Positions 53,258 through 64,000 of a DNA stretch of 64,000 nucleotides are shown here, one piece after another. Under the pieces are notes generated by a model. The model was not told where the DNA came from. It made no database searches and worked only from the letters and a program-made list of their open reading frames with translations. The translations under genes were made by a program, and so were the position numbers. The stretch's first letter is position 1. Every line of letters starts with the position of its first letter. Source of the stretch: Pedobacter sp. JY14-1 (GTDB lineage: Bacteria > Bacteroidota > Bacteroidia > Sphingobacteriales > Sphingobacteriaceae); contig NZ_JARJHU010000003.1 in the NCBI RefSeq assembly GCF_029269825.1, positions 782,475 through 846,474 on the forward strand, given 5' to 3'.

Positions 53258-53635
53258 ATGGCAGATTTGAAAGCGTTTGCTGAGCAATTGGTAAACTTGA
53301 CAGTTAAAGAAGTTAATGAACTCGCTCAAATTTTGAAGGACGAGTATGGTATTGAGCCTGCTGCTGCGGCAGTGGCTGTTGCTGCTCCTGCTGCTGGTGC
53401 TGATGCTCCTGCAGCTGAAGAGAAAACAACTTTCGATGTAATTCTTAAAGAAGCTGGTGGTCAGAAATTGGCAGTTGTTAAACTGGTAAAAGACCTTACT
53501 GGCCTTGGACTGAAAGAAGCTAAAGACTTGGTAGACGGCGCTCCTAAAGAGTTGAAAGCTGGTGTAGCTAAGGATGAAGCTGAAGCTTTGAAGAAACAAC
53601 TTGAAGAAGCTGGAGCTGTAGTTGAGATTAAGTAA
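53258..53635 (+). CDS. rplL: 50S ribosomal protein L7/L12
   Basis: A 125-residue stalk protein that recruits translation factors. The N-terminal dimer domain, an Ala-rich hinge ([20 protein letters not shown]) and the C-terminal domain ([20 protein letters not shown]) are all visible. The hairpin that follows separates it from rpoB. Confidence 0.98.
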   Translation: MADLKAFAEQLVNLTVKEVNELAQILKDEYGIEPAAAAVAVAAPAAGADAPAAEEKTTFDVILKEAGGQKLAVVKLVKDLTGLGLKEAKDLVDGAPKELKAGVAKDEAEALKKQLEEAGAVVEIK

Positions 53636-53661
53636 TCACTTAATTTTAATATCACTTTAAC

Positions 53662-53691
53662 ATAGACTCCGACTACATAGTCGGAGTCTAT
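53662..53691 (+). promoter_or_regulatory. rplL-rpoB intergenic hairpin (attenuator/processing site)
   Basis: A perfect 13-bp stem ATAGACTCCGACT/AGTCGGAGTCTAT with a 4-base loop, 27 bases after rplL and 98 before rpoB. There is no T run. E. coli has an attenuator and RNase III cleavage site at the same place, which lowers rpoBC relative to ribosomal protein genes. Confidence 0.7.
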
Positions 53692-53789
53692 ACCTGTTTA
53701 TAAACTTTTCATTTTGTTTGGTTGATGAAAAGTGAATATTGGCTAACCAAACAAATAGTTTATTCTTAAAGTAATTTAACTTTAGTCCA

Positions 53790-56700
53790 TTGGCAAATAA
53801 AGTCGACCAAAGAGTAAATTTTGCACGTAGTAAGCACGTCATAGACTATCCAGATTTTCTGGACGTGCAGTTGCAATCATTCAAAGAATTTTTCCAGATT
53901 GAAACCACTTCTGACAATCGTCATACTGAAGGGTTATTCAAGGTATTTGCGGAAAATTTCCCGATCACAGATTCCAGGAACATCTTTGTTCTGGAATTCC
54001 TTGATTATTTTATAGACCCACCGCGTTATGATATCGCAGAGTGTATTGACAGGGGGCTAACTTACAGTGTTCCGCTGAAGGCGAAGCTGAAGCTTTCCTG
54101 TAATGATGCGGAACATGAGGATTTCGAAACGATCATTCAGGATGTTTATCTGGGGACAATTCCCTATATGACTCCGAAGGGTACTTTTGTGATCAATGGT
54201 GCAGAGCGTGTCATCGTTTCGCAGCTTCACAGGTCGCCAGGGGTGTTTTTCGGTCAGAGCCGCCACACCAATGGTACTAAACTTTATTCTGCCCGTGTAA
54301 TTCCGTTTAAGGGATCATGGATCGAGTTTGCTACTGACGTTAACAACGTCATGTATGCTTACATCGACCGTAAGAAGAAATTCCCTGTAACTACATTACT
54401 GCGTGCGATCGGATATGATTCAGATAAAGATATTCTTGAATTATTCGATCTTGCTGACGAAGTAAAGGTCAGCAAATCAGGTCTGAAGAAATATATTGGC
54501 CGGAAGCTTGCTGCAAGGGTGTTGCGCAAGTGGGTTGAAGATTTTGTTGACGAGGATACCGGTGAGGTGGTATCTATAGACCGTAACGAAGTGATCCTGG
54601 ACAGGGATACAATTTTAGAAGATGACCATATCGATATGATCATTGATGCTGGCGTAAAGACCATTATTCTTTCTAAAGATGATGGTGCCAGTCAGGCTGA
54701 TTATACGATTATCTATAATACTTTACAGAAAGATACTTCTAATTCTGAAAAGGAAGCTGTGGAAAACATCTATCGTGCGCTGCGTAACGCGGAACCACCT
54801 GATGAAGAAACAGCAAGGGGTATTATTGAGCGTTTGTTCTTCTCTGACAAACGTTATGATCTGGGCGATGTAGGGCGTTACCGCATCAACCGCAAACTGA
54901 AGATGGATACTCCTGACGATGTTAAGGTGCTCACTAAGGATGACATCATTGCGATTGTCAAGTATCTGATCAAACTGATCAATTCCAAGGAAGAAGTAGA
55001 CGACATTGACCACTTGTCAAATCGTCGTGTGCGTACCGTTGGCGAACAGTTGTATGCGCAGTTCGGCGTAGGTCTGGCCCGCATGGCCCGTACCATCCGT
55101 GAGCGTATGAACATCCGTGACAACGAGGTATTCACGCCTACCGATCTGATTAATGCACGTACGCTGTCGTCTGTGATCAATTCATTCTTTGGTACAAACC
55201 AGCTTTCGCAGTTCATGGACCAGACCAACCCGCTGGCAGAGATCACGCACAAGCGTCGTCTTTCGGCCCTTGGGCCAGGCGGTCTGTCGCGTGAGCGTGC
55301 AGGTTTTGAGGTACGTGACGTGCACTATACGCATTATGGCCGTTTATGTACTATTGAGACACCTGAGGGACCGAACATCGGTCTGATTTCGTCACTTTGC
55401 GTTCACGCTAAGATCAATAATCTCGGTTTCATCGAGACGCCGTATAAGCGGGTTGACAACGGTGTAGTTGCTGTTGATGAACCGGTAATTTATCTTTCTG
55501 CTGAGGATGAAGATGGCAAGACTATCGCACAGGCCAACGCTGAATATGACGACAAGGGTAATTTCGTAACTCCTCGTGTAAAAGCCCGTTATGAAGGTGA
55601 CTTCCCGATCATTGAGCCTGAGAAACTCGATCTGATGGATATTGCCCCTAACCAGATTACTTCAATTGCGGCTTCTCTGATCCCGTTTTTGGAACATGAC
55701 GATGCGAACAGGGCGTTGATGGGATCGAACATGCAGCGCCAGGCAGTGCCATTATTGCGTCCTGAGGCACCAGTTGTTGGTACTGGCCTTGAAGGAAGGG
55801 TAGCGCGTGACTCCAGAACGCTGATCAATGCCGAAGGTGCGGGCGTGGTGGAATACGTTGATGCAAACGAAATTACGATAAGATACGAAAGAAATGATAA
55901 TGATCGTCTCGTGTCGTTTGAGGGTGATAGTAAGACCTATAAGCTGACTAAGTTTAAGAAGACCAATCAGAATACATGTATCAACCTGAAGCCGATCGTT
56001 AAGAAAGGCCAAAAGGTAGTTAAAGGACAGGTGCTTTGCGAGGGTTATGCGACTGAGAACGGTGAGCTTGCGCTTGGAAGGAACCTGAAGGTGGCGTTCA
56101 TGCCTTGGCAGGGATATAACTTTGAGGATGCGATCGTAATCAACGAACGTATCGTGCGAGAAGATATCTTTACTTCACTGCATATCGAAGAGTTTGAACT
56201 GGAGGTAAGGGATACCAAACGCGGTGAAGAGGAACTTACACCGGATATTCCCAACGTTTCTGAAGAAGCTACTAAAGACCTGGATGACAATGGTATCATC
56301 CGTATAGGTGCCGAGGTAAAAGAAGGAGATATCCTGATCGGTAAGATCACCCCTAAAGGTGAATCGGACCCTTCACCTGAAGAAAAGCTGCTCCGCGCGA
56401 TCTTTGGTGACAAAGCTGGTGATGTGAAGGATGCTTCGCTGAAAACGCCTCCTTCGATCAAAGGGGTGGTGATTGATACCAAGCTGTTCTCAAGGGCCAA
56501 GAAAACAACCAAGGCGGAAGAGAAATCGGCCATTGACAAACTCGATAAGAAGTATGAGATCGCGATGACGAACCTCAAGGCTGAGCTTGTTGACAAATTG
56601 TTCCTGATTGTGAATGGCAAGACTTCACAGGGTGTTTACAATGTCTATAAGGAGCTCTTGTTCCCTAAAGGCGCCAAGTTTACCCAGAAAAGCCTGGCCG

Positions 56701-57593
56701 AACTGGATTATGCCCATATCAACCCATACAAGTGGACTACCGATGACGACAAGAACGAGCAGATCAAAATGTTGCTCCATAACTACGGCATCCGTGTGAA
56801 CGAAGAACTTGGTGCTTATAAGCGCGATAAATTTGCGATTAGCGTAGGTGATGAACTTCCTTCAGGTATAGTGCAGATGGCGAAAGTTTACGTAGCTAAA
56901 AAGCGTAAGCTAAAAGTAGGTGACAAGATGGCGGGCCGTCACGGTAATAAGGGTATTGTTGCCCGTATCGTACGTGATGAGGATATGCCGTTCCTGGATG
57001 ACGGTACGCCTGTAGATATTGTACTGAACCCTCTTGGCGTACCATCGCGTATGAACCTTGGGCAGATTTACGAAACAGTATTGGGCTGGGCAGGTAAGGA
57101 ACTTGGTGTTAAGTTTGCTACTCCGATCTTCGACGGCGCTAAGCATGATGAAGTAGAGGAATGGATTGCGAAGGCTGGCCTGCCGGCTTCGGGAAGAACT
57201 TATCTGAACAACGGTCTGACTGGAGAGAAATTTGATCAGCCGACTACTGTTGGTATCATCTACATGTTGAAACTGGGACATATGGTTGATGATAAGATGC
57301 ACGCGCGTTCTATCGGGCCATATTCACTGATTACTCAGCAACCATTAGGTGGTAAAGCACAATTCGGCGGACAACGTTTCGGTGAGATGGAGGTTTGGGC
57401 ACTGGAAGCATTCGGAGCAGCCAATATCCTTCAAGAGATTCTGACTGTGAAGTCTGATGATGTAATCGGAAGGGCGAAAACTTACGAGGCGATTGTTAAA
57501 GGTGAGAACCTGCCTACACCTGGTGTACCTGAATCATTCAATGTACTGGTACATGAGTTACGCGGATTAGGTTTGGACATTACGTTAGATTAA
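53790..57593 (+). CDS. rpoB: RNA polymerase beta subunit
   Basis: A 1267-residue core subunit. It begins at TTG ([20 protein letters not shown]), which fits the Bacteroidota N-terminus better than any later ATG. The rifampicin region reads [21 protein letters not shown] followed by [15 protein letters not shown], with wild-type Asp, His and Ser at the usual resistance positions. The C-terminal [20 protein letters not shown] is typical. Length is normal for the phylum, without large insertions. rpoC follows after 21 bases. Confidence 0.99.
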   Translation: MANKVDQRVNFARSKHVIDYPDFLDVQLQSFKEFFQIETTSDNRHTEGLFKVFAENFPITDSRNIFVLEFLDYFIDPPRYDIAECIDRGLTYSVPLKAKLKLSCNDAEHEDFETIIQDVYLGTIPYMTPKGTFVINGAERVIVSQLHRSPGVFFGQSRHTNGTKLYSARVIPFKGSWIEFATDVNNVMYAYIDRKKKFPVTTLLRAIGYDSDKDILELFDLADEVKVSKSGLKKYIGRKLAARVLRKWVEDFVDEDTGEVVSIDRNEVILDRDTILEDDHIDMIIDAGVKTIILSKDDGASQADYTIIYNTLQKDTSNSEKEAVENIYRALRNAEPPDEETARGIIERLFFSDKRYDLGDVGRYRINRKLKMDTPDDVKVLTKDDIIAIVKYLIKLINSKEEVDDIDHLSNRRVRTVGEQLYAQFGVGLARMARTIRERMNIRDNEVFTPTDLINARTLSSVINSFFGTNQLSQFMDQTNPLAEITHKRRLSALGPGGLSRERAGFEVRDVHYTHYGRLCTIETPEGPNIGLISSLCVHAKINNLGFIETPYKRVDNGVVAVDEPVIYLSAEDEDGKTIAQANAEYDDKGNFVTPRVKARYEGDFPIIEPEKLDLMDIAPNQITSIAASLIPFLEHDDANRALMGSNMQRQAVPLLRPEAPVVGTGLEGRVARDSRTLINAEGAGVVEYVDANEITIRYERNDNDRLVSFEGDSKTYKLTKFKKTNQNTCINLKPIVKKGQKVVKGQVLCEGYATENGELALGRNLKVAFMPWQGYNFEDAIVINERIVREDIFTSLHIEEFELEVRDTKRGEEELTPDIPNVSEEATKDLDDNGIIRIGAEVKEGDILIGKITPKGESDPSPEEKLLRAIFGDKAGDVKDASLKTPPSIKGVVIDTKLFSRAKKTTKAEEKSAIDKLDKKYEIAMTNLKAELVDKLFLIVNGKTSQGVYNVYKELLFPKGAKFTQKSLAELDYAHINPYKWTTDDDKNEQIKMLLHNYGIRVNEELGAYKRDKFAISVGDELPSGIVQMAKVYVAKKRKLKVGDKMAGRHGNKGIVARIVRDEDMPFLDDGTPVDIVLNPLGVPSRMNLGQIYETVLGWAGKELGVKFATPIFDGAKHDEVEEWIAKAGLPASGRTYLNNGLTGEKFDQPTTVGIIYMLKLGHMVDDKMHARSIGPYSLITQQPLGGKAQFGGQRFGEMEVWALEAFGAANILQEILTVKSDDVIGRAKTYEAIVKGENLPTPGVPESFNVLVHELRGLGLDITLD

Positions 57594-57614
57594 CGTAGAA
57601 AACACAAAAGAGCT

Positions 57615-60600
57615 ATGTCTTATAAAAAGGATAATAAATTAAAAAGCAATTTCACTTCGATCACTATTAGTCTGGCATCGCCAGAGGCTATTTTGGAACG
57701 TTCGAGTGGAGAGGTGTTGAAACCCGAGACCATTAATTACCGTACTTACAAACCTGAGCGTGATGGCTTGTTCTGTGAGCGGATTTTTGGACCGGTAAAG
57801 GACTATGAATGCCATTGCGGTAAGTACAAACGTATACGCTACAAAGGGATTGTCTGCGACCGTTGTGGTGTAGAAGTAACTGAGAAAAAGGTACGCCGTG
57901 AGCGTATGGGCCACATCAATCTTGTGGTGCCTGTTGCGCATATCTGGTACTTCCGCTCGTTGCCTAATAAAATTGGGTACTTACTGGGGCTTCCTACGAA
58001 GCGTCTTGACCTGATCATCTACTATGAGCGTTATGTGGTGATCCAACCTGGTCTTATGGCTGAGGAGGGAATTCAGTTTATGGATTTCCTGACAGAGGAA
58101 GAGTATCTGGATATTCTGGATAAGTTGCCTAAGGAAAACCAATACCTTGACGACAAGGATCCTAACAAATTTGTGGCGAAGATGGGTGCCGAGGCGCTTG
58201 AAGATCTTCTGAAACGTATAGATCTGGATACCTTATCTTATAACTTACGCCATCAAGCGGCTAATGAGACTTCGCAGCAGCGTAAAAATGAGGCATTGAA
58301 ACGCCTTCAGGTTGTAGAGGCGTTTAGGGGTTCCCAATCACGGATTGAGAATAACCCGGAGTGGATGATCATTAAGATCGTTCCTGTGATCCCGCCTGAA
58401 CTGCGACCGTTGGTTCCATTGGAAGGTGGCCGTTTCGCTACTTCCGACTTGAACGATCTCTACCGTCGTGTGATTATACGTAATAACCGTTTAAAGCGTC
58501 TGATTGAGATCAAGGCGCCTGAGGTCATCCTGCGCAATGAAAAACGTATGCTTCAGGAGGCCGTAGACTCTTTATTCGATAACTCACGTAAAGTGAACGC
58601 AGTAAAAACTGAGGGTAACCGGGCATTGAAATCCCTTTCAGATATTCTGAAAGGAAAGCAGGGCCGCTTCCGTCAGAACTTATTGGGTAAACGTGTGGAT
58701 TATTCAGCGCGTTCGGTCATTGTCGTTGGTCCAAACCTGAAACTACATGAATGCGGTTTGCCTAAGGATATGGCAGCTGAATTATACAAACCTTTCATTA
58801 TTCGTAAAATGATCGAAAGGGGAGTGGTGAAAACCGTAAAATCAGCGAAGAAGATCGTTGACAGGAAGGATCCGCTGGTGTGGGATATCTTGGAGAATGT
58901 ACTGAAGGGACATCCGGTATTGCTAAACCGGGCACCTACGCTACATAGGTTGGGTATTCAGGCATTCCAGCCTAAATTGGTAGAAGGTAAGGCAATTCAG
59001 CTGCACCCATTGGTATGTACAGCATTCAACGCCGACTTTGATGGTGACCAGATGGCGGTGCATTTGCCGTTGGGCAACGCTGCAATTCTTGAGGCACAGG
59101 TACTGATGCTGGCAGCTCATAACATCTTGAACCCTGCAAACGGCACGCCGATTACAGTTCCTTCCCAGGATATGGTTCTTGGCCTTTATTATATTACTAA
59201 AGGCCGCAGAACTGATGCACAGCGAGTTATGAAAGGTCAGGATGCTGTATTCTATTCGCCGGAGGAGGTGATCATTGCTTATAATGAGAAAAAAGTAGAC
59301 CTGCATTCATTCATCAAAGTGAAGGTGAATGTGAAGGACGAGAGCGGAAATATTGTAAACAAACTGACTGAGACTACTGTTGGAAGGGTATTGTTCAATC
59401 AGGTAGTTCCGGAAGAAGTAGGTTACATCAACGAGTTGCTGACCAAGAAATCTTTAAGAGACATTATTGGTGAAGTAGTGAAGATCACAGGTATGGCGCG
59501 TGCTGCTAAATTCCTGGACGACATTAAAGAGCTTGGTTTCCAGATGGCGTTCCGTGGAGGGCTATCATTCAACTTACAGGATGTGAACATTCCTGTAGAG
59601 AAACATGCGCTGCTTGAACAGGCCTCTGCAGAGGTTGAAGAGGTAAGGAATAACTATAATATGGGATTCATTACCAACAATGAACGTTATAACCAGATTA
59701 TTGATATCTGGACTCGTATCAACAACCGTTTGACATCACATGTAATGAATCAGTTGTCTAGTGACAACCAAGGCTTCAACTCTGTGTATATGATGCTCGA
59801 TTCGGGTGCCCGTGGTTCTAAGGAGCAGATTCGTCAGCTTTGCGGAATGAGGGGACTGATGGCCAAGCCTCAGAAATCTGGCTCGGGAGGTGAGATTATT
59901 GAGAACCCGATCCTTTCCAACTTTAAGGAGGGCTTATCGGTACTTGAATACTTTATTTCTACGCACGGTGCCCGTAAGGGTCTTGCGGATACGGCGCTGA
60001 AAACGGCTGATGCCGGTTACCTGACCCGTCGTTTGCATGATGTTGCACAGGATATGATCGTAAATGCCGAGGATTGTGGTACACTGAGAGGTATGTATAC
60101 TACAGCGCTGAAAGATAATGAAGACATCGTTGAGCCTTTGTATGACAGGATACTTGGTCGTATTTCGTTACATGATGTATTCAATCCATTGGATGGTTCG
60201 TTGTTGGTAGCTGCCGGACAGGATATTGACGAGGATATTGCAAGGGCAATAGAGGAATCGCCACTTGAAGGTATTGAAATTCGTTCCGTATTAACCTGCG
60301 AAAACGAGCGTGGTGTTTGCGCGCTTTGTTACGGACGTAACCTTGCTACAGGTAAACGTGTTCAGCGAGGTGAAGCTGTGGGTGTAATTGCTGCTCAGTC
60401 TATCGGTGAACCTGGAACTCAGTTGACACTCCGTACCTTCCACGTAGGTGGTACTGCATCTAACATCGCAGCTGAATCACAAATCACGGCTAAGTTTGAT
60501 GGTGTGATAGAGTTTGAAAATGTTCGTACTGTAGAAACCAAAACTGAAGAGGGTAATGTCCAGATCGTACTCGGACGTTCCGGAGAATTCAGGATCGTTG

Positions 60601-61901
60601 AACCTGGAACAGGTAAAGTGATCATGACCAATAACATTCCTTACGGCTCGTTCCTGTTTGTGGAGGAGGGTGCTAAGGTGACCAAAGGCGAGAAGATCTG
60701 TTCATGGGATCCTTATAACGCGGTCATCATCTCCGAATTTGCAGGTAAGATTGAGTTTGATGCTATTGTTGAAGGTGTTACTTACCGGGAAGAGTCTGAC
60801 GAACAAACTGGACACCGCGAGAAAGTGATTATCGACACACGTGATAAGACTAAAAACCCATCGGTAAAGGTCGTAGATAAGAAAGGTGATCTGATCAGGA
60901 ATTATAATATTCCTGTAGGTGCGCACATTGCAGTTGATGAAGGCGAGAATGTCCAACCTGGACAAATCCTGGTGAAGATTCCTCGTGCTACTGGTAAAAC
61001 AAGGGATATTACGGGTGGTCTGCCGCGTGTAACAGAGCTTTTTGAAGCACGTAATCCATCTAACCCAGCTGTTGTAACTGAAATCGACGGTGTTGTTAGC
61101 CTCGGAGGCGTGAAACGTGGTAACCGTGAGATCACTATTGAATCTAAAGACGGAGAAGTTAAGAAGTACCTCGTGCCGCTTTCCAAGCATATCCTGGTTC
61201 AGGACAATGACTTTGTGAAGGCAGGTATGCCGTTATCCGATGGATCTATATCTCCCGCAGATATCCTTGCAATCAAAGGGCCTGCCGCCGTTCAAGAGTA
61301 CTTGGTTAATGGTATCCAGGAAGTCTATCGTCTGCAAGGGGTGAAGATCAATGACAAGCACTTTGAGGTGATTGTACATCAGATGATGCAAAAAGTACAT
61401 ATTGAGGATCCTGGCGACACCAGCTTCCTTGAGAACAACTCTGTAGACCGTTGGGACTTCATGTCGGAAAATGACGAGATTTATGATAAAAAGGTTGTTG
61501 TTGATGCCGGAGACTCGTCAACCGTTAAGCCTGGTCAGATACTTTCTCTGCGTAAATTGAGAGATGAAAACTCTCAATTGAAGCGTAAAGATCTTAAACA
61601 GATCGAGGTACGTGATGCAAGGCCCGCTACGGCAAGTTCTATTCTGCAGGGTATTACCCGTGCTTCACTGGGAACTAAGTCGTTTATTTCTGCGGCATCA
61701 TTCCAGGAAACCACTAAGGTGCTTAACGAAGCTGCGATTGCCGGCAAACGTGACGAAATGCTGGGATTGAAGGAAAATGTGATCGTTGGTCACCTGATTC
61801 CTTCAGGTACTGGTGTTCGCGGCTACGAGCGTATCATTGTGGGTTCACAGGAGGAATACGATAAACTCCTGGCTTCAAAACAGGAAGAAGTAGAAGCTTA
61901 G
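57615..61901 (+). CDS. rpoC: RNA polymerase beta' subunit
   Basis: A 1428-residue catalytic subunit. The N-terminal zinc ribbon ([20 protein letters not shown]), the catalytic Mg motif [12 protein letters not shown] (near 475), the bridge/trigger region ([20 protein letters not shown]) and a second zinc site ([14 protein letters not shown]) are visible. The C-terminal region has the SBHM-type insert common in Bacteroidota. It ends the operon at a strong terminator. Confidence 0.99.
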   Translation: MSYKKDNKLKSNFTSITISLASPEAILERSSGEVLKPETINYRTYKPERDGLFCERIFGPVKDYECHCGKYKRIRYKGIVCDRCGVEVTEKKVRRERMGHINLVVPVAHIWYFRSLPNKIGYLLGLPTKRLDLIIYYERYVVIQPGLMAEEGIQFMDFLTEEEYLDILDKLPKENQYLDDKDPNKFVAKMGAEALEDLLKRIDLDTLSYNLRHQAANETSQQRKNEALKRLQVVEAFRGSQSRIENNPEWMIIKIVPVIPPELRPLVPLEGGRFATSDLNDLYRRVIIRNNRLKRLIEIKAPEVILRNEKRMLQEAVDSLFDNSRKVNAVKTEGNRALKSLSDILKGKQGRFRQNLLGKRVDYSARSVIVVGPNLKLHECGLPKDMAAELYKPFIIRKMIERGVVKTVKSAKKIVDRKDPLVWDILENVLKGHPVLLNRAPTLHRLGIQAFQPKLVEGKAIQLHPLVCTAFNADFDGDQMAVHLPLGNAAILEAQVLMLAAHNILNPANGTPITVPSQDMVLGLYYITKGRRTDAQRVMKGQDAVFYSPEEVIIAYNEKKVDLHSFIKVKVNVKDESGNIVNKLTETTVGRVLFNQVVPEEVGYINELLTKKSLRDIIGEVVKITGMARAAKFLDDIKELGFQMAFRGGLSFNLQDVNIPVEKHALLEQASAEVEEVRNNYNMGFITNNERYNQIIDIWTRINNRLTSHVMNQLSSDNQGFNSVYMMLDSGARGSKEQIRQLCGMRGLMAKPQKSGSGGEIIENPILSNFKEGLSVLEYFISTHGARKGLADTALKTADAGYLTRRLHDVAQDMIVNAEDCGTLRGMYTTALKDNEDIVEPLYDRILGRISLHDVFNPLDGSLLVAAGQDIDEDIARAIEESPLEGIEIRSVLTCENERGVCALCYGRNLATGKRVQRGEAVGVIAAQSIGEPGTQLTLRTFHVGGTASNIAAESQITAKFDGVIEFENVRTVETKTEEGNVQIVLGRSGEFRIVEPGTGKVIMTNNIPYGSFLFVEEGAKVTKGEKICSWDPYNAVIISEFAGKIEFDAIVEGVTYREESDEQTGHREKVIIDTRDKTKNPSVKVVDKKGDLIRNYNIPVGAHIAVDEGENVQPGQILVKIPRATGKTRDITGGLPRVTELFEARNPSNPAVVTEIDGVVSLGGVKRGNREITIESKDGEVKKYLVPLSKHILVQDNDFVKAGMPLSDGSISPADILAIKGPAAVQEYLVNGIQEVYRLQGVKINDKHFEVIVHQMMQKVHIEDPGDTSFLENNSVDRWDFMSENDEIYDKKVVVDAGDSSTVKPGQILSLRKLRDENSQLKRKDLKQIEVRDARPATASSILQGITRASLGTKSFISAASFQETTKVLNEAAIAGKRDEMLGLKENVIVGHLIPSGTGVRGYERIIVGSQEEYDKLLASKQEEVEA

Positions 61902-61923
61902 TCAACCTTAATTGATTTTTATT

Positions 61924-61956
61924 AAGTCCCCCGGTTTTACCGGGGGACTTTTTTTA
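61924..61956 (+). terminator. Terminator of the rpoBC operon
   Basis: A perfect 11-bp hairpin AAGTCCCCCGG/CCGGGGGACTT with a 5-base loop and a T run, 22 bases after rpoC. Confidence 0.95.
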
Positions 61957-61988
61957 TATTATGCTCTGGGTTTATTGATATTAAGCGT

Positions 61989-61996
61989 TAGTTTTG
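61989..61996 (+). promoter_or_regulatory. -7 box of DUF3467 gene
   Basis: TAGTTTTG is an exact TAnnTTTG only 4 bases before the ATG, which predicts a transcript beginning at or near the start codon (a leaderless mRNA). Confidence 0.4.
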
Positions 61997-62000
61997 TATC

Positions 62001-62315
62001 ATGGAAGAACAAAACAACGACAACCAGCTGAATATTGAGCTTTCTGAAGAGATTGCGGAGGGTATTTTTTCTAATCTTGCAATCATAACGCATTCCAATA
62101 CTGAATTTGTACTTGATTTTATACGGGTAATGCCAGGAATACCCAAAGCTCGTGTCAAGTCAAGAATTATACTTACCCCTGAGCATGCAAAACGATTACT
62201 AGGCGCCTTAAATGATAATATAGAAAAATTCGAGGCGCTAAATGGGAGGATCAAGAGCCAGGAGGATTCTCCGGCTTTTCCGATAAATTTTGGTGGTCCT
62301 ACAGCCCAGGCTTAA
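62001..62315 (+). CDS. DUF3467 protein
   Basis: A 104-residue soluble protein of the DUF3467 family, whose function is unknown. The characteristic core is YSN-like GIFSNLAIITHSNTEFVLDF and a helix ending LTPEHAKRLLGALNDNIEKF. It is short, beta then alpha. The end overlaps the convergent miaA by 17 bases. A promoter box very near the ATG suggests a leaderless transcript. Confidence 0.9.
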   Translation: MEEQNNDNQLNIELSEEIAEGIFSNLAIITHSNTEFVLDFIRVMPGIPKARVKSRIILTPEHAKRLLGALNDNIEKFEALNGRIKSQEDSPAFPINFGGPTAQA

Positions 62316-63225
62316 AAGACTTAACCGATTGCCGGATATATTCTATAATCTCCGGTAGTTGTTCAGGTTCAAACCATTTCGTGGCATCGTCCCTTCTAAA
62401 CCAGGTGAGTTGTCGTTTTGCAAACCTTCTGGTATTTTGTTTGATCTTATCAACAGCTGATGCTAAAGTTGTTTTATCTTCAAGATAATCAAATAGTTCG
62501 GAATATCCGACGGTTTTCAATGCATTCAGGTGCTGGTAAGGTTGTAATGAACGGACTTCTTCAAGCAGACCGGCCTGCATCATCAAATCTACGCGTGTAT
62601 TGATACGTTCGTATAACTTATTCCGATCAGTATTCAGTGCAATTTTAACAATATTAAAAGGCCTCTCTTTAACCTGTTTAGTATGAAATGATGATAGTCT
62701 GCTCCCCGTAGATAAAAAAAATTCAAGTCCTCTGATCATTCGTTGCGGGTTCGACTGGTCTGTTTTATTAAAATATTCGGGATCACGGATACGAAGCTGC
62801 TCCCTGATATGCGTTATTCCTTCCCGTTCAAACTGCTCATTCAATTGTTTTCTTATCGTTAAGTCTGTTTGGGGTAATTCATCCAGACCTTTGCATACTG
62901 CATCCAGATATAAGCCCGAACCTCCCACCATGATCAGCAAATCCTTTTTTGTAAAAAGCTCCTGGATTAAAGTCAGGGCTTCAACCTCGAAATCACCAGT
63001 GCTGAAAAGTGTTGAAATGCTATGTGAGTTTATGAAATAATGCTTTACTTCCGCCAACTCTTCCTTCGATGGTTTTGCCGTCCCGATTTCCATTTCCCTG
63101 AAAAATTGCCTGGAGTCTGCAGAAATAATCTCTGTTGAGAAGAATTTGGCAAGTTGTATAGCAAGGGCTGTTTTGCCTATTGCAGTAGGGCCTGCAACAA
63201 CAATAAGGGTTTTTCCGGGCACCAT
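62299..63225 (-). CDS. miaA: tRNA dimethylallyltransferase MiaA
   Basis: A 308-residue enzyme that adds a dimethylallyl group to A37 of tRNAs reading codons that start with U. It has the P-loop VVAGPTAIGKTALA (residues 9-22), the ISADSRQFFREMEIGTAKPS region and the C-terminal TRRFAKRQLTWFRRD. Length is normal. The neighbouring minus-strand gene ends 9 bases upstream, so both may be co-transcribed from one promoter. Confidence 0.97.
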   Translation of the reverse strand: MVPGKTLIVVAGPTAIGKTALAIQLAKFFSTEIISADSRQFFREMEIGTAKPSKEELAEVKHYFINSHSISTLFSTGDFEVEALTLIQELFTKKDLLIMVGGSGLYLDAVCKGLDELPQTDLTIRKQLNEQFEREGITHIREQLRIRDPEYFNKTDQSNPQRMIRGLEFFLSTGSRLSSFHTKQVKERPFNIVKIALNTDRNKLYERINTRVDLMMQAGLLEEVRSLQPYQHLNALKTVGYSELFDYLEDKTTLASAVDKIKQNTRRFAKRQLTWFRRDDATKWFEPEQLPEIIEYIRQSVKSFKPGL

Positions 63226-63234
63226 GACCAGGAA

Positions 63235-63903
63235 TTAGTAGTCGTCTTCCTTATTATAACCGCCGCCGTCTTCTTCTTCGTAATTTTCATTATCAGAAAA
63301 CTCATCAGGACCGTCATCTTCTTGCTCGTCATGATGATCGTCTTCTATTACATCTGTATTGATCCCTCTACCTCCCATCGCTTCAAGCTCTTCGGTATCT
63401 TCCGGAACGAAGTCCATTTCATTCAGGAAATCAAAGTCGGAAGATGAACTTTGTGTCGAAGCTACTGCGAATGAGCCTAAGTTATTCTTTTCAATGATTT
63501 TTGGGGCCTCCCCAACGCTCTTGACTAGAAATGGGTATTCAATATTGGGGTCAGTTTCGAGTATAATCCTGATCAGTTCCACATGGAAATCAAAGGGACG
63601 GTCGAAATTGTAGGTATAATAAAATTTCTGATGGGGATCTTCAATAAAGCTACTTAATTTGGATTTTTCCATCATAGCTACGCCACGATCTGCTTTTCGC
63701 TGAGTGGGCAAATATGCAATCTCGTCGCCTTTGATCCAATTATCTGTACTTACGTAGAAAGAAGAAGATTTTTCGGCAGAATATCCTGTAGAGCGGTGTA
63801 TTGCCTTATGCAGGTCCTCAAAAGTCTGGTTTGATTTGATATCAATTTCCCTGACAACTTCGTCAAAATCTTCGAAACTTATCTTAAATCTGTAAATGGC
63901 CAT
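63235..63903 (-). CDS. pRiA4b ORF-3-like protein with acidic tail
   Basis: A 222-residue protein. The first about 120 residues (YRFKISFEDFDEVVREIDIK, then TFEDLHKAIHRSTGY and a WIKGDEIAY-type strand) resemble the plasmid pRiA4b ORF-3/IS1096 TnpR-like fold, which is of unknown role. The last 60 residues are very acidic (DDHHDEQEDDGPDEFSDNEN), likely disordered. The name of the fold does not show that it is part of a mobile element here. It lies 9 bases before miaA on the same strand and is the last complete gene of the window. Confidence 0.8.
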   Translation of the reverse strand: MAIYRFKISFEDFDEVVREIDIKSNQTFEDLHKAIHRSTGYSAEKSSSFYVSTDNWIKGDEIAYLPTQRKADRGVAMMEKSKLSSFIEDPHQKFYYTYNFDRPFDFHVELIRIILETDPNIEYPFLVKSVGEAPKIIEKNNLGSFAVASTQSSSSDFDFLNEMDFVPEDTEELEAMGGRGINTDVIEDDHHDEQEDDGPDEFSDNENYEEEDGGGYNKEDDY

Positions 63904-64000
63904 CTGAGCTTTTTTTCTGGCTGTAAAAATAAAAAATTAAACGTGATTTTTGTAATCTGGTCAGAGGCCCGCAGGGACGAGGCCCAGCTCTTTACCTTTG

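Noticed and set aside
63235..63903. Possible transposon gene because of the IS1096 TnpR-like fold
   Set aside because: No transposase, terminal repeats or target duplication are near, and the gene sits in a stable pair with miaA.

Overview
The window is chromosomal DNA from a Bacteroidota bacterium, most likely Sphingobacteriaceae (Pedobacter or a close relative). Three things point there. There are CarboxypepD_reg-type TonB-dependent receptors. Many promoters carry the Bacteroidota signature TTTG-N17..20-TAnnTTTG, with exact copies before purH, rpsU, rpsT, tRNA-Phe and the tRNA-tuf operon. Housekeeping proteins such as RpoB, RpoC, ribonuclease Y, RodA and thymidine kinase have the Bacteroidota form. 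No taxonomic search was possible, so the family is an inference.

Layout. 1-1.8 kb: an Hsp20 chaperone, two small hypothetical genes, and a gene-poor stretch with the remnant of a tyrosine integrase next to tRNA-Phe. 1.8-9.9 kb: a minus-strand transport block with two TonB-dependent receptors (one of siderophore type), a GntP permease and a secreted esterase. 10-12.2 kb: purN and purH. 12.2-17.9 kb: the rod-shape cluster mreB-mreC-mreD-mrdA-rodA, with overlapping genes. 17.9-23.6 kb: mixed genes including tdk, ferritin, a PAS histidine kinase and rpsT, plus a 37-residue Lys/Cys protein. 23.7-26.8 kb: radC, then a tight trio of an Lgt-like membrane protein, a radical SAM enzyme resembling tetraether/membrane-spanning lipid synthases, and a two-helix membrane peptide. 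26.8-32.2 kb: pheT, a coiled-coil protein, zapA, a strong 6S RNA candidate, rny and an Mpo1-like gene.

32.2-38.8 kb: a probable regulon marked by arrays of TTAAC-like boxes at an 11-bp period. The arrays precede a TonB-dependent receptor, a beta-helix-like lipoprotein, a small lipoprotein and a terminator-ended short transcript. In each case the last strong box starts exactly 15 bp before a TA of a -7 element. The period matches PhoB binding, so phosphate control is the favoured reading. 38.8-48.7 kb: a cytoplasmic alpha-amylase, an OlsF-like two-domain acyltransferase, an HhH protein, apt, a PAS-LuxR regulator, a membrane-anchored IstB/DnaC-like ATPase, acyl-CoA dehydrogenase, rpsU, a Xer recombinase and hpf. 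48.7-61.9 kb: the translation/transcription operon (four tRNAs, tuf, tRNA-Trp, secE, nusG, rplKAJL, rpoBC). 62-63.9 kb: a DUF3467 protein, miaA and an acidic-tailed protein.

The observations most worth following up are the Lgt-like/radical SAM/small membrane protein trio, the 11-bp operator arrays with their putative small RNA, and the 6S RNA candidate between zapA and rny. No CRISPR array, intact prophage, insertion sequence or rRNA gene was seen.
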